The position numbers and the translations under genes are program-made. The notes under the pieces are model-generated. The model did not search any database. It saw nothing but the letters and a program-made list of their open reading frames with translations, and was not told where the DNA came from. From positions 5,641,501 through 5,705,500 of the forward strand of contig JAUIMM010000636.1 of NCBI GenBank assembly GCA_031769625.1: DNA of 64,000 nt, read 5' to 3'. Each line of letters opens with the position of its first letter. Position 1 is the stretch's first letter. The DNA comes from Taudactylus pleione (lineage: Eukaryota > Chordata > Amphibia > Anura > Myobatrachidae). Positions 43,054-53,560 of the stretch are shown piece after piece.

Positions 43054-43286
43054 GTAATTTCCTGGAAATCCATGGGACCATTATGGGCTGTTAGACATGG
43101 TGCCTCAGCTGAACAACTGTGCAAGGCAGCCACATGGTCTTCCGTCCACTCCAGACCTTTATCAAATTGTATGCATTTGATACTTTTGCCTCCCAGCATG
43201 CTTCCTTTGGTCGGCGTATTCTCCTCTCTGCGTAGGAGCGTCCCCACCCTTAGGGGAACTGCTTTAGGACGTCCTCAATGTAGATC
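43054..43286 (+). pseudogene. DIRS tyrosine recombinase C-terminal fragment
   Basis: QLCKAATWSSVH, then after a frame break TFIKLYAFDTFASQHASFGR: the conserved end of the DIRS tyrosine recombinase. The tyrosine codon of KLYAF (TAT, 43170-43172), the expected nucleophile, is kept. A 5-base insertion between VH and TF shifts the frame. The text continues after the insertion at 43287-44597 into the complementary region at 44598. The same block in the larger DIRS copy is at 52438-52560. Confidence 0.7.
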
Positions 43287-44597
43287 AGTGATCGCGGTGA
43301 GCAAAAAAAGATGTGGGTCCCAGGGATCCCACACTTTCAAAAATTGGGGTCCTACTCCACTGTTTTTGGGTCCCATTACATTTTATGGGGGGGTAAGGGC
43401 AGGCAGCAGTTTGGACAGAGCTGGGGGCAGTTAGCAGTTGGGATAGAGGAGGTTAAGGGCAATAAGCAGTAGGGGTAGAGTTTGGGGGTAAAGGCATGGA
43501 GAAGTTGTGGTAAAGCTGGGGCTAGATAGGGAGTTAGGGCGGGCAGAGCTGGGGGCAGGGAGGGATAAGTGCAGACCGTAGTTGTGACAGTGCTAGGGGA
43601 AGTTAGTGGTGGGGGTAGTAAGGGGGCATGGGTAGATTGCAGCTGGGGCAGTACTGGGGTAAGGAAGGTGTTAGGGTCAGGCAGTACTAAGAGTAGGGAG
43701 GAGGTAAAGATAGATAGCAACTGGGGCAGTGCTGATGGCAAGGAGGAGGTTAGGGACAGGCAGTGCTGGGTGTAGGAAGGGGACAAGTGTAGATAGCTGG
43801 GGCTGTACTGGTGGCAAGGAGGAGGTTAGGGACTGCTGGGTGTAGGGAGGGTAGAAGAGTAGATAGCTGGGGCAGTAATTGGGGTAAGGAGGATGTTAGG
43901 GACAGGCGGTGCTTGGGGGTAAGGAGGAGGTTAGGGACAGGCGGTGCTTGGGGATAAGGTGGGGGCTGCACACAGTTGGGGATAGTGAAGGCATGCACAG
44001 TCAGGATTAGTGGGGTTGTCGCACAGGCTGCCAGTAATAATACTAGGGGAAGGGCCACACAGCCGGCCAGTGAGTAACACCAGGGACAGAGGTCCTCACC
44101 TTTCAGGTCGGTTCTCTCCACCAGTACCGTGTTCACCTGTTTGTGCAGCACCAACAGGTCTGAAGTGTTCTGCACCGTGGCCGATACCTCTCCTGCCTAC
44201 AGCCAACAATTTCCCCACCTGGGTCCGACATCCCCACAGACACCCCTCCCCCTTCCATGGGTCCGAGATCCCCACTGAGGTACAGTGAAAGCAGCTTGAC
44301 TGCGGCGGCAGCACAGTGTGTGGGAGAGGGACCGGAGTGTGGCTGAGTGAGCCGGGAGCACAGGGGAGGCACAGGAAGAAGAGAGACAGTCTGTCTAACT
44401 TAGACTCTGAGAGGAGCGAGCGGGTGGCACGGCACACTGCAGAACGCGGACACGGAGGGGGAGCCGCAAGCAACAAGGTTTCTGGGAGTTGTAGTCAGGA
44501 GAATGTGCCGGCAGCGATTAGTTGAGAAGCCGCCGGCGGTGATTGGATGCTGCAGCGCTACACAGGACTACTGATGGACCCGCTCAGGTTAAAGAAA
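43287..44597. mobile_element. Insertion with 8-bp-like duplication in the DIRS fragment
   Basis: TGTAGATC (43279-43286) and CGTAGATC (44598-44605) flank this segment. The outside text reads continuously as DIRS (...CTCAATGTAGATC|CTGTGGACC...). The left end AGTGATCGCGGTGAGC matches, inverted, 17190-17207. A clear right inverted repeat was not found. hAT is suggested by the 8-base duplication (7 of 8 identical). It contains the purine-rich minisatellite at 43390-43970. Confidence 0.55.
43390..43970. repeat. Purine-rich minisatellite
   Basis: Irregular units of GGTAAGGAGGAGGTTAGGGA and CAGGCAGTGCTGGG. The minus-strand frames (136 and 141 residues, Pro/Leu/Ser-rich) are its translation and are rejected as genes. 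Confidence 0.8.
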
Positions 44598-44955
44598 CGT
44601 AGATCCTGTGGACCCTATGGACCCTGAAGAAGAAAATAAGATTTATGTCCATAGAGTCCACAGGGCACCCACCCTGACGCACCTGGCCTCAGTTGGGATC
44701 TGTTCTTTGTATGTTGAGTGTCTCTTGTTTACATTGTGCTTCCTTCTCCACTTTCCGTTTCTTGCGGTTAGGCTTGTTTACAAACTTAATGCCTGTGGCT
44801 GAGGGTGGGGTATATAGGGAGGAGGACCGGTTCATGCTGGGAGCTCCTAAGCTGTAGCTGTTTGGTGCATTGGATCGCTCCAACTAAATACCCCAAGGTA
44901 GATCCTGAGGACCCTATGGACCGTAAAGGTATGTTATACCATAACTCTTATTTTC
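44598..44955 (+). mobile_element. DIRS complementary region and right terminus (second copy)
   Basis: GTGGACCCTATGGACCCTGAAGAAG corresponds to the internal complementary region of the DIRS element at 52578-52690. CCACAGGGCACCCACCCTGACGC follows as there. Near 44795-44935 the text GGTGGGGTATATAGGGAG, GCTGGGAGCTCC and ATACCCCAAGGTAGATCCTG corresponds to its right terminal repeat. It belongs with 43054-43286. The left part of this copy is missing. Confidence 0.65.
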
Positions 44956-45019
44956 TCTGCAGATCTGGAGATAATAGAGCTGTTTTGTATCTGCTAACAC
45001 ACACACAGCATGAACGGGA

Positions 45020-45440
45020 TCAGTATGAAATACCAGTTCAAATCCCGACAGGCGAAGCCAGACAGGAGGATATCCCGACGCCAGCTGCTAAGAACCCTAA
45101 CCCTCCGCTAGGGGTGCCTAACCCTAAAACTCCCGGGGTGGTGCCTAACCCCAAGTCCCCTCCGGGGATGCCAAAACCTAATCCTCCTGGGGGGAGGAAC
45201 CCTAACCTAATCCCGGCGGTCCCTAACCGACCCCTAGTGGTGCCTAACCCTAACCTCCCCCCAAAACCTAACCCTAACCCCGCTACAGTCCCTAAACCTA
45301 ACTCGTAACCCCCCGCGCCTCAGAGTTAGCTCGTTCGGGCTGTCGTCCTTTGGCGTTCCGGCGTCGGGATTAAGATAGGCGTCGGTAGTCCCCCGACGGG
45401 CTTCTCCTGTCAGGATTTAGACCGCCGGTCCATAAACTGC
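45020..45440. repeat. CCCTAACC-rich dispersed repeat, copy 1
   Basis: Irregular units of GTGCCTAACCCTAACCTCCC, flanked by ATCCCGACAGG/CCGGCGTCGGGAT-type text. The frame 44805-45308 translates to repeated PNPKSPP/VPNPN peptides and is not regarded as a gene. A second copy is at 55790-56190. CCCTAA looks telomere-like but the units are not pure. Confidence 0.65.
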
Positions 45441-45544
45441 ATCTCGTATGAATACATTTTTGTCTGTTGCATGTGTGTTTTATAATTACTGGCTTAATTA
45501 CTTTAAATTATAGTTGGAATCCACCTGCCACAACAGGCTTGGAG

Positions 45545-45860
45545 GTGAGTACAAGTAGCAGTGGGGATGCATAATGGGTATACTTGGGGCACTGTGTGGT
45601 GTAATATTTATATTGGGGCACTGTATGGAATGGTGGTGGCAATGTTTATACAGGGGTCACTGTATGGCATAGAGTTTATACAGGGGGCACTGTCCGGCAC
45701 AACGTTTATACTGGGGCACTGTGTGGCATTATGTTTATACTGGTGAACTGTGTGACATAATGTGTGTATATACTGGACACACTGTGTGGTATAATATTCA
45801 TACTGGCTTTGTGGATAATGCTAACTGGTAGGCACTTCAGAGTATTGCATAATGTCATTT
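45545..45860. repeat. Degenerate tandem repeat, GGGGCACTGTGTGGCATAATG unit
   Basis: About seven units of 33-38 bases of the form TTTATACTGGGGCACTGTGTGGCA. Related to 2045-2290 and 40200-40390. Confidence 0.7.
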
Positions 45861-46559
45861 TATTGGTAGGGGCCCCAACAAATTAGCTGTCCTGGGGCCC
45901 ACACAAACCTTAATCCTGACCTGTATAGAGACTAGGAACATAGTGTAACTGACCCGGTGGCAATATTCAGAAAACCAGATGCTGACTAAGGAGGCACAGC
46001 AACACAACACAGGGACCAGATATGTGCAAGTCACAATAAAGTTTCACTAGAGGTCAGATCAACCGTCAAAATCTTGTATATGTGCAGGGTTGCAATAGGG
46101 GTGTGCGAGTGCTGCAGCACCATCGCTGCCCCATGGTACCTGCATATGACATACAGGGTTCCTGGAATGTAAGGTAGCTCCAGGCAGGGCTCTTCTGCCT
46201 TTTCCTGTCAAATCAATCCCATGTGCTAGTACAGATACGTCCACCTACATTTATCCTCAAATCATGCGACATGGCGCCTTTTAGCACATCATGGACTTTG
46301 CCATGTAGCTGTACCAAAACAATAATCCTAAATACCTAATACACTATAAATGAACTAAGGTGAAAAGTAGCACAATGAAGGAAAAAGTAGCAAATTTGAG
46401 GGAAAAATGCAGGTTAAATAAGCAAAAGACAGGTCCGATACAAGTGTCCCTAGCTGTGCATTGTTTTGTTTGATCTGCCACATTATACCAATTCCTTTGC
46501 AACAAAAAAAATGTATCCTATTCGTGGATGGACATGCAAATTGAGGAAAAGTAGCACAG
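45861..46559. other. Gene-free stretch
   Basis: Non-coding. AAAAGTAGCACAATGAAGGA at 46363 recurs as AAAAGTAGCACAGTGAAGGA at 46546, beside the Tc1 remnant. Confidence 0.4.
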
Positions 46560-47211
46560 TGAAGGAAAAAGTATGCAGCACAGAATCGCGTCAGGCTTCT
46601 CGCGCCATATGGTGCAAAAGAGATGTGGTGTATGACTGACTAGAGCACAGGTTCTCAAACCCAGTCCTCAGGATCCCAAACAGTGCATGTTTTCCAGGTC
46701 TCCTCACAGAATCACAAGTGAAATACTTATCTGTGGATCTTTCATAATGTGTCAGTGAGTAATTAATACACCTGTGCACCTGCTGTGTGACCTGGAAAAC
46801 GTGAACTGTGTGGGGTCCTGAGGACAGAGTTTGAGAACCACTGGACCAGAGGAATGTTTTGAGTCGTTATCTTGCTGTAGTGTGAAACCCAGACCAATAA
46901 GGCGGGTTGCAGAAGTGATGGCATGACGCGCGAGGATGTTGTGGTAGCGTTTGTAGTCCATGATTCCTTCGATTTTTACAAAGTCACCAACTGCACTACC
47001 AAACCAAAACAACCCAAGACCATAATGGAACCTCCTCTATGCTTGACCGTGGGCTGAATGCAAGCAGGAAGCATGCACTTGCCTGTCGTACAACGAATGA
47101 ACTTGTGCCTCTTGGACCCAAACACCTCAAACTTTGATTCGTCTGTGAAAAGAACCCTCTTCCACTGAATAGTGGTCCAGCTCCTGTCCTTTTTGGGCCA
47201 CAATAGCCTCT
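46560..47211 (-). pseudogene. Tc1-like transposase, C-terminal part, interrupted
   Basis: Read on the minus strand from 47211: KKRLLWPKKDRSWTTIQW, VLFTDESKFEVFGS (first catalytic Asp in TDESKF near 47143), KHRGGSIMVLGCF, then QQDNDSKHSS (second Asp) near 46875. A 198-bp hAT MITE sits immediately after this point (46646-46843), and the third catalytic residue lies in or beyond the damaged part. The N-terminal part of the same gene lies at 53025-53560 on the same strand; a 5.8-kb DIRS element separates them. Confidence 0.82.
46646..46843. mobile_element. 198-bp hAT MITE inside the Tc1 gene
   Basis: CACAGGTTCTCAAACCCAGT and CTGAGGACAGAGTTTGAGAACCACTG are inverted ends. It is flanked by GACTAGAG (46638-46645) and GACCAGAG (46844-46851), an 8-bp duplication with one change. 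TTTTCCAGGT/ACCTGGAAAA forms an inner stem. Confidence 0.85.
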
Positions 47212-47234
47212 TTTTCTACTTCAGGGTCCATAGG

Positions 47235-47370
47235 GGGTCCACAGGGTTGACCTTGGGGTATAGGTTGGGAACCAAATCCGGGCACCACGCAGTTAAAGCT
47301 TTTAGCTCCCAGGATGCACTGGGTCCACTCTCCCTATAACCCCACCCCCAAGCCAGAGGCACCTCAGTTT
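47235..47370. repeat. DIRS left inverted terminal repeat
   Basis: Exact reverse complement of 52832-52967 as read by eye (136 bases, from GGGTCCACAGGGTTGACC to GGCACCTCAGTTT). Confidence 0.9.
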
Positions 47371-50038
47371 AAGTTGGTGCCCGGCCGGAGTCGGGTCACC
47401 GTTAGCGCAGGGGGAGCTGATTAGCAGCCCCTAAGCTTATTTTATTTTTTTAGGGACAAAGTTTTTTCCATGGACTTTGGACTCTTCAGAGCGGCAGCGT
47501 CGGACTGTCCATAGGACGTCTAAGCTGCCGCTCCGTCACCCCGCTGGCGCTGAGACGCCAGTACAGATCTGGGGATCTCAGCGGGACCCCAGAGTCTGTA
47601 CTAGCCGGACTCTGTGGGCGCCCAGGACTGCTGCCGGATCCACGGGGAGCAGGTAAGGTCGCGGATCACCGCTTGCGGTGATCCGCGCATTTCAAATGCA
47701 GTCCTGTGCCTCCGGTCTCAGGGGACAGACCGGAGGCGCCGGCAGTGGCGGCGGGCCCCCCATACCCCGTGTGTCCACTAGACCACCAGGGACTTAACGA
47801 TCGGTGCAGGGAGCCGGCGTCCCGGGGGTTAATAGCCGGCCAGGGGAGGCAGCCTTCCCTGTTACAGCGGCTCCTCCCCTCAGCTCAGCGCGCCTTTCAG
47901 TATCCATAGTCTGGCGTCGCTGAGCTGCTTCCTCCGCGGGCCACGCTTCCTCTGAGGTCTCCAGCGGCCATTTTATCTCTGTGGTGCAGCAGAAATCTCT
48001 CAGGATGGCAGTTGGTCCAGTCCCCCTGCGTACCTCACCATCAGGTCAGTGTACACAGCGCTGTAGCCTTCCCAGACACTGAATCTGGGCAGTTGAATGC
48101 AGTGTAATAGTGCAGTATATTATATGACATGTTTATGTATATATGTATATATCTGCATTGTATGTGACTTATGCTAGTGCTGACTGTCTGTACTTTATTC
48201 TCTCACCTGTCAGTGTATATCTATCCCTTTTCTTTATCTGCCCTAATACAGCTGTACTTAGGGTGGTTCTGAGACCTCACATTTATATACTTGTTAATAT
48301 TTGTGTGGTTTGTCACATACTGTTGCGTGCTGCACGTTGCCATATTTTAGATGGAACTGTGTGTTGCATACGCTGAAAATGGGTCCCTGCAGCTAATTTT
48401 TGGCATCAGTCAGGACCAGTATAGTGCTGCTTAATATTTCCGCCAAGATTGGTCAGATATGTCTGACCAGGAGATAGAGCGTTATACTGCACCCATTTTT
48501 ACTATCCTGCAAGTCATGTGCTGCAGGTGTTAGTGCGGAGGATTTGACTCATAAAGGGTTCTGTATGTGGCGTCATCTGGTGCTGGCCTCTTTCACGACC
48601 CCCTTGGGCGGTTTGTTTTCTCGGGATCCTCTCAATTGCGGATCGCCGGGCGGGCCCCATTGTTGTACCTCACTTGGGGTTACTTCACCATACTGCCCTT
48701 TTCATCTCAGGGTATCTCGCAGCTTCTTGCACTCTTCCCCTGTGACACAGACTACCGCTCCCTACAGGGGTTTTTCGCAGTATATGAATTCCCCCTGGTG
48801 CCACAATAGTCTGTCATTCCCCTTGCAGGGATTACCACAACAGCCACCCTGGGTGGATGTCGTTTTCTACGAAACGCTAATTGGCGTGGTTGACGCCCTG
48901 TGGTTACTTCCCAGTTGGCTCTGCCGTGAACTGGGTACTGTTTGGGGCTCTTTCCCTCTTAAACGGGGGGAAGCCTATTTCAGGTATTATTATCCCTGCT
49001 TTAGGGCTGGTAGCAGGTCCATTCTGGTTAGAGTGAATGTTGACCTGCACCTGTATCATACACCCTCAGTATTGCGTGCCTTCGGGTTCCCTGTTGCTGA
49101 CTAGCGGGTGGATCGCATAGCGGGACTCTGGCTGTTGCCAGATAGGAGGTGTTACAACAGTGTTTGGCCTCCTGTCCCAAATTCCCTGAGGGTCATCACG
49201 AGCCCCTCCTGGGGTGGATGGGCGTGTTACTCGTCTGATTACAGACGTTACTACGCCTCCCATTCCTGCGTGGTCGGATTCTTCGGATCCGTAGGTGGTA
49301 ACTCTGCCTGAAATCAGTATACTTGCTTTCAGGAGTTGTTACCCATCCTACCATGGCTATAGCATGGTTGGTTAATACTATTGCATATTGGGTTGATGCA
49401 TTTGTAACGTTTTTTCCCCTCCAACACGTCGGGGGTTCAAATGTATTTGGTCGCTCACGTAATATATGCTGTTGTCATAGGTGGAAATGCCTATATTGGA
49501 TACCAGTCTCCTAACTTTCAGAGTTCCGGCTGCGACTGTATCCTCCGTAATACCCTATGGCTGCGCTCTGGGAATGCAGAGGTGCAGATACCATCTTTAG
49601 GGTTGATATTGTTTGGTCCTGACCTTGACAAGATTGTAGTAACATTGGCAGTATTACTAACGACAAGTTTACCGCTTTCAGCTATGCCCACTACAAGGCC
49701 TCAGACTAAGTCTGTTAAGTCTTTTTTGTCCTCTGGGTCAGCCTAAAGGTCTGTTTCTTCGTAGACTGTCGGCATCTACAAGGGCCGACATATCCAGTAC
49801 CGAGCAGGCCTGGACTGCCAGCCGATCCTGCTTCTGAACCTACGGATATCTCTTCAGCCTGACGGGACAGGCCTACAACTGGGAGATACCGATTTTCTCA
49901 GTTCGCCCGGTATTAGTGTCAAGTTGCCGCGGCTACGTGGGTAGGAGGGTACGCCCTCTTTACAAGGGCCTTACAGATCCAGAAAGCTATGCAGTTGTTG
50001 CGGTAAGCGGAGCTAATTAGGCCATCCCCACTATCTCA
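47371..50038 (+). pseudogene. DIRS 5' region, probable ORF1 area, decayed
   Basis: This 2.7-kb stretch should hold the gag-like ORF1 of the element. The frames at 48544-49104 and 48567-48809 are open but show no gag motif I recognise, and no frame continues across the region. A GGTCTCAGGGGACAGACC hairpin is near 47716. I cannot resolve ORF1. Confidence 0.35.
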
Positions 50039-50464
50039 GTGAGGGACTGGTTGTTCTGCTTTCTTTCTGGTGCGGTGGCTGAATGGTCCTCTTTGGCCTA
50101 TTCTCTGTCTCAATTCCCTGAACCAGTTCCTAAAGCTACCTGGGCTCAGGAGGAAATCCCTATGCTCCATCATACGATGTTTGGAACCTGGGGACTTTAT
50201 GGTATCACTGGATATACAGGACGCGTGCCTACGGGTACTTACAGAGACCTTTCCTCAGCATGGGCTGAGGTTTGCTGTATCACAGCAACACTTACAATTT
50301 TTCGGGCTCTGCCTGTTGGGACTGTCCTCAGCCCCACAGGGGTTTACCAGCGTTTTGGATTTTCTGACAGTTCTTCTGTTCAGTATATCCCAATGCTCCT
50401 GTACCTGGACGGCCTCCTGCTCTTAGCGGGATCACCGGGGTACTTTACGGCCAGGTCAGGATGA
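50039..50464 (+). pseudogene. DIRS reverse transcriptase remnant
   Basis: In one frame GDFMVSLDIQDACLRV (first catalytic Asp region, 50188-50235), then LRFAVSQQHLQFFGL and LGLSSAPQGFTSVL; in another frame LLYLDGLLLLAG near 50396-50431. DIRS RTs have SLDI.DAYL, FGLS.AP and YLDDLL. Thus the second active-site Asp is replaced by Gly and at least one frameshift separates the halves. Blocks up- and downstream are shortened. Confidence 0.78.
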
Positions 50465-52437
50465 CTGTGGCTTCTTCAGGGTGCAGACGTTTAATCAACG
50501 GGGAAAAAGTCCTCCCTGCATCCCTCTCTGGGTATTCTTCATCTAGGATCCCTGCTGGATTCTCAGAATCTGAGAATTCTTCTGGCGTAAGACGGAATCT
50601 CCTCTCTTCCATTAGGAGTACATGGTTGTCTGCGCAGTCGACAGATGTCTTTACACTCTGGGATGCATGGTGGAATGGGCTCAGTTCCATTCCAGGCCTT
50701 TCCATAATTGGCTCATCTCCAGATGGAACGAGTTTTTTCTGTCGGATAACTGTTCAAACGATGATGCTCTCTCCGGAGGCAAGTCGGTCCCTGTCCGGGT
50801 GGCTATGGCCATCTCGTCCAGGGTTTTCTTTGCTATGGACAGTGTCTGGATCGAATCCTTTTCAGTGCAGTTGGACGTCTGTCGATTCCACCCTGTCAAT
50901 TAACTTACTCTGGCATAACTCTTGTTTCCCGGTGAACCTGAAAAGGTTCAGTCCGACAGGGTCAGGACAGTGGCTTCCTTTTTAGCAACACTGTTCGTTG
51001 GGTGGCAATGACAGGTATGTCACATATTCGGACATAGTCCGAGGGTCTCCTCCCGACCATCTCGGCAGCGTTCATTTCAGGAGCTCTCCATTGGGAAGCG
51101 GGAGTCCTCAGCCGTCACGACGTGCATCCCGGGGACTAGTCTCTTCCCCAAGAGAGGTTTCATCTCCTGGTGAGCAGGGGGGGCCCCCCTGAGGTGACCC
51201 TCATGGCCTTCTGACTTTATCACACTATGGTGTTACAGTCCAGCTCTGGGGATTCTGAAGCAACCTTCAGCGACTCTTTGTCGGTGAAGTGGTCCTTCCA
51301 CTTTGTGTACCTGTGTTCTCCGGTCTCCCTTCTTCCTCGAGGTCTTTGGAAGTGTTTTCAATCGAGACGGAGATGCTTTCCTGCTGGTGGCTCCTGATTG
51401 CCCCAGATGTCAGGGGTACTTGGATCTTCGGAGTCTCTACATCGATACTCCATCCCTGATGCTTCACTGCCCGGACCTGTTGTCTCAGGGTCCTTGGTTT
51501 TGCCTTGGACCTGGGTCGTTTGTCTTTGACTGTGTCCTTACAGTGGTCTTACGGCTTCCCTGGCTTTGTCATCGTTGGAATGATTAGAGCACATGGATCA
51601 GCTTTTGCTGGGACCTACCACAAACTGTGGCAGCCATAAATCTTATGGTATTGTACCTGTCGATACAATCCTCCGGTGTCCAGGATTTCCAGATATTCTG
51701 GCATTCCTTCCGGCTGGCTTGGGTTTCACACTTGGCCTGGTCTTCCTGACAGTGCGGATCTCTACACTGTCAGTATGGTTAAGATATGGAATTGCTCCAC
51801 TCTGGTATCCAGTTCATCCTTTGGAGTGTTTTCTTGATTATGCCTCCATTTGTCCTCCCTAGGGACTCCTTGGGAGTAAGTAGTGGTTCTTCGTTACCTC
51901 CGGGGACAGTCAATGGAACCGCTGGTTGTGATAGCCATTACATGGTCTATTGCTTAGGCTCTCTCTTTCTCTCAGGGTGTTTATATCAACCAGGAGAGTG
52001 TCTGAATTGGGAGCGTTCTCATGTGGCTCCCTCTTCTGGAGGGCATCATGTCAGGGTGGGAGTTGCTCTCGCCCTGTGTTTCTTCTTAGTGGTTTTCAGG
52101 TTCCATATCATTCTGGAACTTATGGTACGGCCATTCTGTCCCCAGTCCTCTTGGCTGGTGTGGCCTCATTGACTGTGGTCTGGCCTCTTTGGATTTATGT
52201 GATCCGTTCAGGTTCCTTACGGAAATCGGACTCCTTATTGGTGGTCTGAGATTTCTGGTTTTCACAGGAAAGGATGGCCGGCCTATAACCAAATGTTGGC
52301 TGGATGGCCTCGTAGGTCTTCCTCAGGGGCCTACCCATGGGTAGGCCTTCCTGTTGTTGATGCTTGTTTTTTCTCGGGCCATGTGACCCTCGTGTGCGGC
52401 TCGCTGTGGCGCCTCGGCTGTTTTGCCTTACTAGGTG
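50465..52437 (+). pseudogene. DIRS RNase H / recombinase N-terminal area, decayed
   Basis: Motifs survive in pieces: SRLLSGWLW-type text near 50790 and DCPRCQGYLDLRSL followed by PDLLSQGPWFCLGPGS near 51400-51510. The latter match the block between RNase H and recombinase in DIRS polyproteins (usual form ...DWPRRPW... PDLLSQG...). Several frames alternate, so the ORF is broken many times. The methyltransferase-like domain found in some DIRS families was not recognised. Confidence 0.6.
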
Positions 52438-52560
52438 GCCACGTGGTCTTCTGTCCACACCTTTTTAAGGTTCTAGGCATTGGTTTCCTTTGCCTCTCAG
52501 GATGCTTCCTTTTTGGCGACGGATTCTCCTCTCAGCACAGGAGCGTCCCCACCCTTGGTT
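52438..52560 (+). pseudogene. DIRS tyrosine recombinase C-terminus with stop at the tyrosine codon
   Basis: ATWSSVHTFLRF is followed by TAG (52474-52476) and then ALVSFASQDASF. In the related fragment at 43054-43286 the aligned position is Tyr (KLYAFDTFASQHASF). In DIRS recombinases this FY/LY tyrosine, about nine residues after the Trp, is taken as the nucleophile. So the active tyrosine codon is a stop in this copy. Confidence 0.72.
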
Positions 52561-52577
52561 GAACTGCTTTGGGACAT

Positions 52578-52690
52578 CCCCAAGGTCAACCCTGTGGACC
52601 CCCTATGGACCCTGAAGTAGAAAACAAGAGATATGGTAAGAACTTACCTTTGTTATCTCTGTTTCTACGAAGTCCATAGGGTCCACAGGG
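52578..52690. repeat. DIRS internal complementary region
   Basis: 52578-52624 is the reverse complement of 47212-47258 (47 bases). 52625-52690 is the reverse complement of 52956-53021 (66 bases). Both match without a difference as read. The junction falls at GTAGAAAA|CAAGAG. Confidence 0.92.
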
Positions 52691-52831
52691 CGCCCGCCCT
52701 GACGCACCTGGCTTCATATGGGCTGTGTGGCTGGTCACCGGTTTTCCGTCTCCCATTTCTGTGAGTATGGTTATTGAGTGTTCCAGTTTTCTCTCTCTTT
52801 TTCTCTCCTCCTCCGGCCTTTGGCTACTTAC

Positions 52832-52967
52832 AAACTGAGGTGCCTCTGGCTTGGGGGTGGGGTTATAGGGAGAGTGGACCCAGTGCATCCTGGGAGCTAA
52901 AAGCTTTAACTGCGTGGTGCCCGGATTTGGTTCCCAACCTATACCCCAAGGTCAACCCTGTGGACCC
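52832..52967. repeat. DIRS right inverted terminal repeat
   Basis: Exact complement of the left repeat; continues into the right end CTTACCATATCTCTTG at 53006-53021. Confidence 0.9.
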
Positions 52968-53021
52968 TATGGACTTCGTAGAAACAGAGATAACAAAGGT
53001 AAGTTCTTACCATATCTCTTG

Positions 53022-53560
53022 TTTTTTTTTATTTGTAGGCCTAAGCAATTGTTCACATTCCTTAAAGCCAGAGGCTACAAGGCGGCGGTCTGATGGTCGC
53101 CATTGATAGGCTTTTCTTCCTCGTTCCATTAGAGCAGCACTGATCTGACTAGCTATTTGGAATCTGACCCATTTGGGACACATTCTGATAAATTTGGCCT
53201 CTTTTGTAGTCACTCGAGGTTGTCCAGGTCATGGACGATCACGTACACTGTTGTTTACTGAATATCTCTTAAGGGTACACTGCACGCCACTAGGAGTAAC
53301 CACCTCCAGGCGAGCAATTTCACGCAAACAATTTGCTGCATTTCTTAAAGTGACTATGGCAGATCGCTTTTTGATCGATAACTCCTTTCTGGGAGCCATT
53401 TATGAGACCACTTTATATGTTTTCACAAGAGTTCACAGTATCACAATACAGGAGGAACACCAGAATCCTTTCACTGTGTATGTGTTGACGAATCGTTTTC
53501 AAAATTGCATTGGGCATGTATCTGATATTACTACGAGCATCTCATGACCTTGCAGGCGTA
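53022..53560 (-). pseudogene. Tc1-like transposase, N-terminal part, interrupted
   Basis: On the minus strand: ATLRN.. and EIARLEVVTPSGVQCTLKRY (HTH region near 53320-53260), then VRDRPWTT (usual SxxDRPRSGRPRxT linker), then KFIRMCPKWVRFQIASQIS, SDRRLVASGF and LLRPTNKKK at 53030. The last word joins directly to KKRLLWPKKDRSW at 47211 across the DIRS element, which identifies the two pieces as one gene. Frames shift at least once. Confidence 0.75.

Larger units (their letters stand above)
47212..53021 (+). mobile_element. DIRS-like tyrosine-recombinase retrotransposon
   Basis: A 5.8-kb unit with the DIRS layout. Outer inverted repeats at 47235-47370 and 52832-52967 read as identical over 136 bases. 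An internal complementary region at 52578-52690 is made of the complement of the left end (47212-47258) followed directly by the complement of the right end (52956-53021), as expected for the circle junction template. Between them are remnants of RT (50039-50464), an RNase H/linker part and recombinase. It interrupts a Tc1 transposase in a run of A/T, with no target duplication, as expected for recombinase-mediated entry. Coding parts are broken, so this copy is not autonomous. Confidence 0.9.

Noticed and set aside
43376..44175. Leu/Pro/Ser-rich minus-strand frames of 136 and 141 residues
   Set aside because: Translation of the purine-rich minisatellite within an insertion.
44805..45308. 167-residue frame with repeated PNPKSPP-like peptides
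   Set aside because: Runs from a DIRS end into a CCCTAACC repeat. Low complexity, no conserved domain.
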